Origin: an uncultured Burkholderiaceae bacterium
GTDB taxonomy: Bacteria > Pseudomonadota > Gammaproteobacteria > Burkholderiales > Burkholderiaceae
Assembly: GCA_937862845.1 (NCBI GenBank)
Contig: CALMCK010000042.1
Coordinates: 1-7,398 of the forward strand
Length of the DNA stretch: 7,398 bases
Reading direction: 5' to 3'
In this document: positions 1-5,252 of the stretch, one piece after another
Layout of the letters: each line of letters starts with the position of its first letter
How positions within the stretch are numbered: the first letter of the stretch is position 1
Position numbers and translations under genes: made by a program
The notes under the pieces: generated by a model
Seen by the model: the letters and a program-made list of their open reading frames with translations, nothing else
The model's database searches: none
What the model was told of the DNA's origin: nothing

Positions 1-285
1 CAAATCCATGCTGTCCGAAGCAAATGGCAACACCGTAAAGTCTCCAACATCGACACGCATAATCTCGTGTCTGTCTTGGCCGTGGTGGTGCGCTTCGCCG
101 AGCTCGACCGCCCAGCGCTCGGAGCAGCGGTTGTGTTGCAAGGCGTGGATGCGCTGGTTTTGTCCCAATTGCGCCGCATAAAATCCAAACGCATCGGCGA
201 CCCAAACGTCGAGCACGCTTTGCGTCCATGCGGTAACATAACAGCCTGCGACGCCTTGCCAGCTGTGGGTGTGTTCTGTATTCAT
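1..285 (-). CDS. Class I SAM-dependent methyltransferase (YafS-like), N-terminal part, cut by window edge
   Basis: An open frame of 95 codons runs from an ATG at 283-285 to the left edge without a stop. The product starts MNTEHTHSWQG and contains LDVWVADAFGFYAAQLGQ (about residues 25-42), then LPFASDSMDL at residues 86-95. The last stretch matches the LPFxxxSxDL motif of the methyltransferase-11 fold, which sits after the second beta strand. The layout resembles E. coli YafS and related betaproteobacterial proteins that lie divergent to gloB. Family members are predicted to transfer a methyl group from S-adenosylmethionine; the substrate is unknown. The fold's central and C-terminal parts lie outside the window. 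No other ATG is usable: the next in-frame Met is at residue 76. There is no clear Shine-Dalgarno sequence before the start, so initiation may be weak or leaderless. The family call is fairly secure; the exact function is open. Confidence 0.8.
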   Translation of the reverse strand, partial: MNTEHTHSWQGVAGCYVTAWTQSVLDVWVADAFGFYAAQLGQNQRIHALQHNRCSERWAVELGEAHHHGQDRHEIMRVDVGDFTVLPFASDSMDL

Positions 286-297
286 TTTAAGGTCAAT

Positions 298-1098
298 ATG
301 TATCAACTCGTACCGATTCCGATACTCGATGACAACTATGTGTGGTTGTTGCGCGATGATGTGCATGCGTGGGTTGTGGATCCAGGCGATGCGCGTCCTG
401 TCCGCGATTATATCGTGCAACACGGTTTAAAGTTGGCCGATATCCTCGTGACACACCACCACCACGACCATGTGAACGGGATTCCCGAGCTGCTGCCGAT
501 GCTGACTGGCCGTGTGATCGGCGCGTCAAAGCGGCCTGTGGCGAATATGCGGATTTCAGAGTTGGTTGCCGTGGGCGACGAGTTCACCCTGAGTTTTAGT
601 GATTTAAGCGTTCGTGTCTTGGACACGTCGGGCCACACCTTCGACCAAGTGGCTTATCTGATTCAAGACGCGCTGGCCGAGCCACTGCTGTTTTGCGGCG
701 ATGCGATTTTCAGTGCGGGCTGCGGGCGAATCTTCGACGGCACAATGCAGGATTTTTATCAAACCATGCAGCGTATCGATGAGCTGCCGCCACAAACCAT
801 TCTCGCCTGCACACACGAATACACACTGGCCAATTTGGCATTCTGCCTCGCGCTCAACCCCACACACGAAGCCACTCAAGCCCATCAAAATCAGGTAAAA
901 TACGCACGCGCGCTGGGGCAGCCGAGTTTGCCCACCACGCTCGTCACCGAGCGCATGATTAACCCCTATCTGCGCAGCCTGCACATGGATGCAGATTGGC
1001 TGGCCGCCTTAAACTCACACGGCGCCAACGCCACCACCGCCTTTGAGGCATTTGCCGCCACGCGCACACTCAAAGACAGCTTTAAAACCTCATCTTAG
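298..1098 (+). CDS. gloB: Hydroxyacylglutathione hydrolase (glyoxalase II)
   Basis: This enzyme hydrolyses S-D-lactoylglutathione to D-lactate and glutathione, the second step of cytosolic methylglyoxal detoxification. The 266-aa product begins MYQLVPIPILDDNYVWLL, a typical GloB N-terminus. It carries the metallo-beta-lactamase dinuclear metal motif THHHHDH at residues 52-58 (ligands H53, H55, D57, H58), then H113, the bridging D135 in FCGD, GCGRIFDG at 141-148, and H173 in CTHEYT. The glutathione-binding C-terminal domain is present, with NPYLR at 222-226. Length matches the family (about 250-270 aa). An in-frame extension upstream to 67 is open, but the extra residues are antisense to the divergent methyltransferase and unlike GloB, so ATG 298 is chosen; a weak AAGG lies 5 bases before it. 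mltD follows after 23 bp, probably in the same operon. Oddity: the usual GHTxGH or GHTxDH motif reads GHTFDQ. Confidence 0.96.
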   Translation: MYQLVPIPILDDNYVWLLRDDVHAWVVDPGDARPVRDYIVQHGLKLADILVTHHHHDHVNGIPELLPMLTGRVIGASKRPVANMRISELVAVGDEFTLSFSDLSVRVLDTSGHTFDQVAYLIQDALAEPLLFCGDAIFSAGCGRIFDGTMQDFYQTMQRIDELPPQTILACTHEYTLANLAFCLALNPTHEATQAHQNQVKYARALGQPSLPTTLVTERMINPYLRSLHMDADWLAALNSHGANATTAFEAFAATRTLKDSFKTSS

Positions 1099-1112
1099 CC
1101 TTGATGAACCAC

Positions 1113-1116
1113 AGGA
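1113..1116 (+). promoter_or_regulatory. Shine-Dalgarno of mltD, decides the start
   Basis: AGGA lies 5 bases before ATG 1122. The alternative in-frame starts TTG 1101 and ATG 1104 have no purine-rich sequence ahead of them and almost abut the gloB stop codon. This favours ATG 1122 as the translation start. Confidence 0.6.
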
Positions 1117-1121
1117 CCGAT

Positions 1122-3335
1122 ATGTTACAAAAACTCTTTAAAATCAAACGCATCACAGCCACTTTGGCAGCATTGTTTAACGAGCGCAACGCCAAACTCG
1201 CCGCCATCAGTGCCGCCGCAGTGCTCATGACCGCCTGCGCATCAAACGGTGGCTCGACTGTGTCTCAATCGAAAACCCCAAAAATAAGCCAAAGAGCCCA
1301 TTCATCAGACATCTGGGAGCGCGTGCGCAACGGCTATCAAATGCCCGATTTATACAACTCTGAAGTCACCAAAAAAGAAGACTACTACGCGCAACGCGCC
1401 GACTACATGGGGCGCATGGCGACGCGTTCGGGCGACTTCATGTACCTCATCATGAACGAAGTCGAGCGACGCAACATGCCCAGCGAAATCGCCCTTTTGC
1501 CTTTCGTTGAGTCCGCTTTCGTCACCACCGCCAAGTCGCCAGTCAAAGCCGCTGGTCTGTGGCAGTTCATGCCCGCCACAGGTAAAGACTTCGCGCTCCA
1601 ACAAAACCACTACGCCGATCAACGCAACGACGTCGTCGCTTCCACCGATGCCGCATTGACCTATCTGCAACGCCTGCACGATTTATTTGGCGACTGGCAG
1701 CTCGCCCTCGCCGCATACAACTGGGGTCAGGGCAATGTCGGTAAAGCCGTGCGCAGCAACATCGCCTCAGGCGGCTCAGGCACTTATTCCGAAATCAGAA
1801 TGCCGCTGGAAACCCGCCAATACGTGCCCAAATTGCAAGCGATTAAAAACATCGTCAACAACCCTGCCCAATACGGCATCACCCTGCCAAAAATCGAAAA
1901 CAGCCTGCGCAATGAAGCCGTCACCGTCACCCGCGACATCGACATCAGCACCGCCGCCAGCATTGTGGGCATGAGCATTGATGAGTTCACGACCATCAAT
2001 CCCGCTTACAAAAAATCAATCATCGTCGCCTCGCTCGGCAGTAAAATCCTTGTCCCAGCCAATCGTGCCGACAACCTGCGCAATGCATTCAAAGACCGCT
2101 CGCGCCAATTGGCCAGTCTCACCACGTATTCAACCTACAACACCGAAGCACTCAATGACATCGCCAGTCGCTACAACACCAGCACAGACAACCTGCGCTC
2201 ACTGAACAACATCCCTTACGATCACGACTATGTCAAGGCAGGCTCAGCCATACTCGTCCCGCGCAACAATCGCTCCGACGACATTCCCTATCAAGCACTC
2301 ACGGCAGGACTCTCCACCACATCAAGCGGTTTTGGCCTCGCCACAGACTATGTCGAACAAGAAAACATCACCATCGCCAGCAATGACACAGTCGACCGCT
2401 ACGAGCACGACAACATCGTCAAAGACAACAACAGCGGCTTGAGCTACACCGCCCTCAACGTACCGAAAAGTTCCTCAGAAAATCTGGGCGCACTGATCAA
2501 CAACAGCCCACGCCTCAACGACCCTGTGCGCACAACAACGACCACCGTCGCCAGCACAGCCACCACATCGGTCAACCAAAACAGCTACATCGCCCCCATC
2601 ACACCGTCGAGCCTATCACCCGACGCGTTTAAAACACTTGCCAGCACTGCTCAAACCGACACGCCAGTTGTCGCTTCAGCCAGCACCAACGTCGTTGCGC
2701 CCGTGATTGAAAAAATCGCAGAGCCCGTCAAGGTGGCGGAACCGATTGTCGCAATCGCCGCCACCAGCACCGCCGCGCCCATCGTTGAAAAAGTCGCCGA
2801 ACCGATTCTCGACACCATCACGGCCAGCGCATCAGAACCCACCATCGCACCTGAAGTGGCTCAAGCCATTCCAGCGGCCGCATACACCCCAGAAACAGCC
2901 GTCACAACTGCATTTAGCAACCCACCCGTGGCCGACTCAGGCACCATCGCCCCAGCCAAAGCGGCTCAAGTCAAAGCCGCCAACACCGCCACCGCCAGTG
3001 TCGCCAAAGTCAACTACAGCCCAAAACCCGCAAGCAAACCAAGCAAACCGGTCGCGCCTTTGGCTAAAAAACCAGCCATCAAACAAACCACTGCGACCAA
3101 CAAAAAAACCAGCACCGCGCTGGTCAAACCCACAGCCAAAACCAGCAAAGCGGCCACCACAAAACCAAGCATCAAAGCCCCCACCAAGCCGAGCAACAAC
3201 AAAGCCTCAAGCAGCAAAACCACCTCAAAAATCACGGTGAAAGGCAACACGGCCAAAACCAGCACCACTACGACAGACAAGACAAAAAGCAAAACCAAAA
3301 TTATCTTGCCGCTCAAAAAAGGCGCTAAAAAATAG
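1122..3335 (+). CDS. mltD: Membrane-bound lytic murein transglycosylase D with long basic tail
   Basis: A lytic transglycosylase cleaves the MurNAc-GlcNAc bond of peptidoglycan, forming 1,6-anhydroMurNAc. MltD is normally an outer-membrane lipoprotein facing the periplasm. The 737-aa product has a signal peptide ending in LMTAC (lipidated Cys39 predicted). The MltD-specific stretch DIWERVRNGY starts at residue 63. The SLT domain spans about residues 108-240, with catalytic E130 in PFVESAF, GLWQFMPATG at 145-154 and AYNWGQGNV at 199-207. A degenerate LysM-like segment (about 267-315) and a clearer LysM (about 336-381, ending VKAGSAILVPR) follow; LysM modules bind peptidoglycan. Residues from about 450 on are low-complexity Ala/Thr/Pro/Ser, and 631-737 hold 27 Lys, no Arg, one Asp and no Glu. 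E. coli MltD is about 450 aa, so some 285 residues are extra. It is probably co-transcribed with gloB. The start at 1122 is supported by AGGA; ATG 1104 would add six residues. The family call is very secure. Confidence 0.94.
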   Translation: MLQKLFKIKRITATLAALFNERNAKLAAISAAAVLMTACASNGGSTVSQSKTPKISQRAHSSDIWERVRNGYQMPDLYNSEVTKKEDYYAQRADYMGRMATRSGDFMYLIMNEVERRNMPSEIALLPFVESAFVTTAKSPVKAAGLWQFMPATGKDFALQQNHYADQRNDVVASTDAALTYLQRLHDLFGDWQLALAAYNWGQGNVGKAVRSNIASGGSGTYSEIRMPLETRQYVPKLQAIKNIVNNPAQYGITLPKIENSLRNEAVTVTRDIDISTAASIVGMSIDEFTTINPAYKKSIIVASLGSKILVPANRADNLRNAFKDRSRQLASLTTYSTYNTEALNDIASRYNTSTDNLRSLNNIPYDHDYVKAGSAILVPRNNRSDDIPYQALTAGLSTTSSGFGLATDYVEQENITIASNDTVDRYEHDNIVKDNNSGLSYTALNVPKSSSENLGALINNSPRLNDPVRTTTTTVASTATTSVNQNSYIAPITPSSLSPDAFKTLASTAQTDTPVVASASTNVVAPVIEKIAEPVKVAEPIVAIAATSTAAPIVEKVAEPILDTITASASEPTIAPEVAQAIPAAAYTPETAVTTAFSNPPVADSGTIAPAKAAQVKAANTATASVAKVNYSPKPASKPSKPVAPLAKKPAIKQTTATNKKTSTALVKPTAKTSKAATTKPSIKAPTKPSNNKASSSKTTSKITVKGNTAKTSTTTTDKTKSKTKIILPLKKGAKK
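2697..2804 (+). repeat. Imperfect repeat inside the mltD tail
   Basis: The stretches encoding APVIEKIAEP (2697-2726, residues 526-535) and APIVEKVAEP (2775-2804, residues 552-561) are spaced 78 bases (26 codons) apart. They match at 23 of 30 bases by hand count, and the residue differences are conservative. This looks like an old tandem duplication within the disordered linker of MltD. Confidence 0.55.
3009..3332 (+). other. Lysine-rich low-complexity coding segment of mltD
   Basis: This part of mltD encodes residues 630-737, made almost wholly of Lys, Ala, Thr, Ser and Pro with short recurring words such as KPSKP, KPSIKAPTKP and KTSKAATTKP. By hand count residues 631-737 contain 27 Lys and a single acidic residue, so net charge is about +26. 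No fold is expected. The DNA is correspondingly rich in A and C with repeated AAACCAGC-like words, which could favour slippage and length variation between strains. Confidence 0.75.
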
Positions 3336-3342
3336 CACGACC

Positions 3343-3373
3343 GTCGCTTAGATTTTTTATAAAATCAAGCGAC
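3343..3373 (+). terminator. Hairpin just after mltD, possible weak terminator
   Basis: GTCGCTT(A)GATTTT at 3343-3356 pairs with AAAATCAAGCGAC at 3361-3373. This makes a 13-bp stem with one bulged A (3350) and a 4-base loop, starting 8 bases after the mltD stop. The T run lies within the stem and loop; the bases after the stem are C/A-rich. It is therefore not a classical intrinsic terminator. It may slow RNA polymerase or protect the mRNA 3' end. The structure itself is clear; its role is inferred. Confidence 0.45.
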
Positions 3374-3396
3374 CCACCCACACATTGACGTACAAT
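3369..3396 (+). promoter_or_regulatory. Candidate fabI promoter
   Basis: TACAAT at 3391-3396 is a good -10 hexamer. The only fitting -35 is the weak GCGACC at 3369-3374 (16-base spacer), inside the right arm of the hairpin after mltD. The better-looking TTGACG at 3385-3390 directly abuts TACAAT, and no -10 hexamer lies 16-18 bases after it. If the -10 is right, transcription would begin near 3403, giving a leader of about 70 bases. Confidence 0.3.
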
Positions 3397-3415
3397 CACG
3401 CAGCCCAACACGTCT

Positions 3416-3440
3416 CTCGGTGCACACAAACCCTACCGAG
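3416..3440 (+). other. Small stem-loop in the fabI leader
   Basis: CTCGGT (3416-3421) and ACCGAG (3435-3440) form a perfect 6-bp stem with a 13-base loop, in the likely untranslated leader about 35 bases before the fabI start. It does not cover the ribosome binding site. It could be a leader-stabilising structure, a regulator site or chance; nothing in the sequence decides between these. Confidence 0.25.
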
Positions 3441-3462
3441 CGACTCAAAAACACAAAAAACC

Positions 3463-3468
3463 AAGGAG
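3463..3468 (+). promoter_or_regulatory. Strong Shine-Dalgarno of fabI, decides the start
   Basis: AAGGAG lies 6 bases before ATG 3475. The reading frame stays open upstream to 3385, but that extension has no ribosome binding site and is absent from FabI proteins. The site therefore fixes the start at 3475 and suggests efficient translation. Confidence 0.85.
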
Positions 3469-3474
3469 AAAAAC

Positions 3475-4272
3475 ATGGCATTTTTAAAAGGCAAACGCAT
3501 CCTCATCACAGGTCTGCTCTCAAACCGCTCCATCGCCTATGGCATCGCACAAGCCTGCCACCGTGAAGGCGCAGAACTCGCATTCACCTATGTTGGCGAG
3601 CGATTCAAAGACCGCATCAGCGATTTCGCCAAAGAATTTAACTCCGAACTCATTTTCGACTGTGACGTCGGTAACGACGAGCAAATCGCCGCAGTCTTCA
3701 CCGATTTGGCCAAAACATGGGCCAGCCTCGACGGCCTCGTGCACGCCATCGGCTTCGCACCGCGCGACGCCATATCAGGCGACTTCCTCGACGGCCTCTC
3801 TCGTGAAGGCTTCAAAATCGCCCATGACATCTCAGCATATAGCTTTCCAGCATTGGCCAAAGCCGCGCAACCCATGCTCACGGACAAAGCCGCATTATTA
3901 ACATTGACCTACCTCGGCTCAATGCAAGTCGTGCCCAACTACAACACCATGGGCTTGGCCAAAGCCTCGCTCGAAGCCTCGGTGCGCTACCTCGCTAACA
4001 GCATGGGTAAAAAAGGCGTGCGCGTCAACGGCATCTCCGCAGGCCCGATTAAAACCCTCGCCGCCTCAGGCATCAAAGGTTTTAGCAAAATCCTCAACTT
4101 CGTCGAAGCCAACGCCCCACTGCGCCGCAACATCACCATTGAAGATGTTGGCAATTCCTCTGCATTCTTGTTGTCAGATCTCTCAAGTGGCATCACAGGT
4201 GAAATCATCTACGTCGATGGTGGCTTTAGCCATGTGGTCGGCGGCATGGGTTTTGATGACGTAGAGGAATAA
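3475..4272 (+). CDS. fabI: Enoyl-[acyl-carrier-protein] reductase (NADH), FabI
   Basis: FabI reduces trans-2-enoyl-ACP to acyl-ACP, the last step of each elongation round in type II fatty acid synthesis in the cytoplasm. The 265-aa product is a divergent short-chain dehydrogenase of normal length (E. coli FabI has 262 aa). The NADH-binding loop ITGLLSNRSIAYG is at residues 11-23 and CDVGNDEQ at 63-70. The catalytic residues Y146, Y156 and K163 are seen in LTYLGS and NYNTMGLAKAS, at the same numbers as in E. coli. GISAGPIKTLAASGI (186-200) is the substrate-loop region and IYVDGGFS (245-252) the C-terminal signature. G93, M159 and F203, whose substitution gives triclosan resistance in E. coli, are unchanged. 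The gene has its own leader, a strong ribosome binding site and a terminator, so it is probably transcribed alone. Confidence 0.97.
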   Translation: MAFLKGKRILITGLLSNRSIAYGIAQACHREGAELAFTYVGERFKDRISDFAKEFNSELIFDCDVGNDEQIAAVFTDLAKTWASLDGLVHAIGFAPRDAISGDFLDGLSREGFKIAHDISAYSFPALAKAAQPMLTDKAALLTLTYLGSMQVVPNYNTMGLAKASLEASVRYLANSMGKKGVRVNGISAGPIKTLAASGIKGFSKILNFVEANAPLRRNITIEDVGNSSAFLLSDLSSGITGEIIYVDGGFSHVVGGMGFDDVEE

Positions 4273-4280
4273 CACCGCTC

Positions 4281-4294
4281 GTCATTTCAATGAC
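4281..4294. repeat. Short inverted repeat after fabI
   Basis: GTCATT and AATGAC form a perfect 6-bp inverted repeat around a 2-base centre, 9 bases after the fabI stop codon. A 2-base loop is too tight for a stable RNA hairpin unless the inner pairs open. Its role is unknown and it may be chance. Confidence 0.3.
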
Positions 4295-4307
4295 AAACAA
4301 AGAAATA

Positions 4308-4341
4308 AAAAAATCGCCGATGGTTTCATCGGCGATTTTTT
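4308..4341. terminator. Bidirectional intrinsic terminator between fabI and ycfH
   Basis: The arms AAAAAATCGCCGATG (4308-4322) and CATCGGCGATTTTTT (4327-4341) are fully complementary around the loop GTTT. The GC-rich core is followed by six T on the plus strand and, read backwards, by a T run on the minus strand. It lies 35 bases past the fabI stop and 22 bases past the ycfH stop, so one element can end transcripts from both convergent genes. Confidence 0.93.
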
Positions 4342-4363
4342 ATCGTAGCGCAACAAGTGCTCC

Positions 4364-5131
4364 TCACAACTCAACCTTAAAACAACGCTTAAAGTTTTCC
4401 GTGGTCACGCGCCCGACTTCCTCGACGCTCACGCCTTTAATCTGCGCGATGCGCTCGGCGACGTGCATGACCCATGCGGGTTGATTGGTGCGCCCTCGGT
4501 GCGGCACGGGCGCGAGGTAAGGTGAGTCGGTTTCGATGAGGATGCGCTCGAGCGGCACGTATTCGGCGCATTCATGCACGGTTTTGGCATTTTTAAAACT
4601 GACAATGCCTGAAAATGAAATGTAAAAATTCAAATCCAACGCGGCTTGCGCGACTTCGCGTGTCTCGGTGAAGCAGTGCATGACACCGCCGACGTCTTGC
4701 GCATTTTCTTCTTTCATCAGCCGTATGGTGTCGTCTTGGGCATTGCGTGTGTGGATGATGAGCGGTTTGTTTGTGAGATTGGCGGCGCGGATGTGGTTGC
4801 GAAAACGCGCGCGCTGCCATTCCAAATCACCTTCGAGTCTAAAGTAGTCCAAGCCTGTCTCGCCCGTGGCGATGACTTTGGGGTGTTGCAGCATGGTGAC
4901 CAACTCATCGACGGTCGGCTCGTGCACGTCATGATAATCAGGGTGTGTGCCGACTGAGCCGTAGATGTGGGGATAGGTTTCGATGATGTGCTGGATGCGT
5001 GACCAGTCTGACACGTCGACGCTGATGGCGAGTGCGTGGGTGACACGATTGGCTTGCATGTTTGCCAATAAATTCGGCAAATCATTCATGAGTTCGGGAA
5101 AGTCGATGTGACAGTGGGAATCGATGTACAT
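4364..5131 (-). CDS. ycfH: TatD-family metal-dependent hydrolase, YcfH type (putative DNase)
   Basis: TatD-family proteins are amidohydrolase-fold enzymes with metal-dependent nuclease activity, reported as 3'-5' exonuclease for E. coli TatD; YcfH's own substrate is less clear. The 255-aa product shows all expected metal ligands: H6 and H8 in DSHCHID, E91 in TGETGLDY, H127 in IIHTRNA, H152 in GGVMHCFTE and D202 in ETDSPYLAPVPHRG. The stretch FYISFSGIVSFKNA (169-182) and the C-terminal VTTENF are close to E. coli YcfH. Length is normal (about 255-265 aa). The ATG at 5131 is the only start preserving the HxH motif close to the N-terminus, yet there is no Shine-Dalgarno sequence ahead of it. It lies downstream of rnr on the same strand with a 121-bp gap, so it could share that transcript or have its own promoter. 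It ends at the shared terminator. Confidence 0.93.
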   Translation of the reverse strand: MYIDSHCHIDFPELMNDLPNLLANMQANRVTHALAISVDVSDWSRIQHIIETYPHIYGSVGTHPDYHDVHEPTVDELVTMLQHPKVIATGETGLDYFRLEGDLEWQRARFRNHIRAANLTNKPLIIHTRNAQDDTIRLMKEENAQDVGGVMHCFTETREVAQAALDLNFYISFSGIVSFKNAKTVHECAEYVPLERILIETDSPYLAPVPHRGRTNQPAWVMHVAERIAQIKGVSVEEVGRVTTENFKRCFKVEL

Positions 5132-5173
5132 GTGAATATTGTGTGTTTAAGCGGTTGGGGTGATGTTTAGTGC

Positions 5174-5204
5174 AAAAAACGGAAGGCTGGGTAGATCAGG
5201 CCTT
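5174..5204 (-). terminator. Weak terminator-like structure downstream of rnr
   Basis: Read on the minus strand, AAGGC (5204-5200) and GCCTT (5187-5183) can pair around a 12-base loop. They are followed after three bases by six T (A run at 5174-5179 on the plus strand). The stem is short and the loop large, so termination would be inefficient at best. It sits between the 13-bp palindrome and the ycfH start and might partly insulate ycfH from rnr. Confidence 0.3.
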
Positions 5205-5209
5205 AAAGC

Positions 5210-5243
5210 CCGTCATTCCCGCATGGGTTGGCGGGAATGACGG
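5210..5243. repeat. Perfect 13-bp inverted repeat (REP-like palindrome) downstream of rnr
   Basis: CCGTCATTCCCGC (5210-5222) and GCGGGAATGACGG (5231-5243) are exact reverse complements around an 8-base loop, 9 bases after the rnr stop. A run of three T is all that follows on the minus strand, so it is a poor classical terminator. The core GTCATTCCCGC...GCGGGAATGAC resembles palindromes found in many copies between genes in various proteobacteria, as I recall from general knowledge. A dispersed element that also stabilises the rnr mRNA end is plausible. Confidence 0.75.
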
Positions 5244-5252
5244 TGGTTTGGC

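Noticed and set aside
67..297. Upstream extension of the gloB frame by 77 residues
   Set aside because: It overlaps the methyltransferase gene in antisense, is unlike any GloB N-terminus, and MYQLVPIPILDDNY at 298 is a normal beginning.
604..984. A minus-strand open frame of 126 codons opposite gloB
   Set aside because: gloB is intact with all its active-site residues on the other strand, and the antisense product shows no family resemblance.
2707..3240. A +1-type overlapping frame of 177 codons rich in Pro, Ser and Lys inside mltD
   Set aside because: It is a shadow of A/C-rich low-complexity DNA. It has no ribosome binding site and no recognisable motif, and the mltD frame runs intact through it.
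3014..3316. A minus-strand open frame of 100 codons that reads like a very hydrophobic membrane protein
   Set aside because: It is exactly antisense to the Lys/Thr/Ala/Pro-rich mltD tail. Complementary codons of Lys, Thr, Ser and Ala give Phe, Gly, Ala and Leu/Val runs, so the hydrophobicity is an artefact. There is no independent support for expression.
3385..3390. TTGACG as a -35 box for fabI
   Set aside because: It directly abuts TACAAT, and no plausible -10 hexamer lies 16-18 bases downstream.
3385..3474. Upstream extension of fabI by 30 residues
   Set aside because: Hydrophilic sequence not found in FabI, and the strong AAGGAG at 3463-3468 serves ATG 3475.
5132..5252. A tRNA or small RNA gene in the rnr-ycfH gap
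   Set aside because: I looked for a cloverleaf and T-loop bases and found none; the gap is explained by the palindrome and a weak terminator-like structure.
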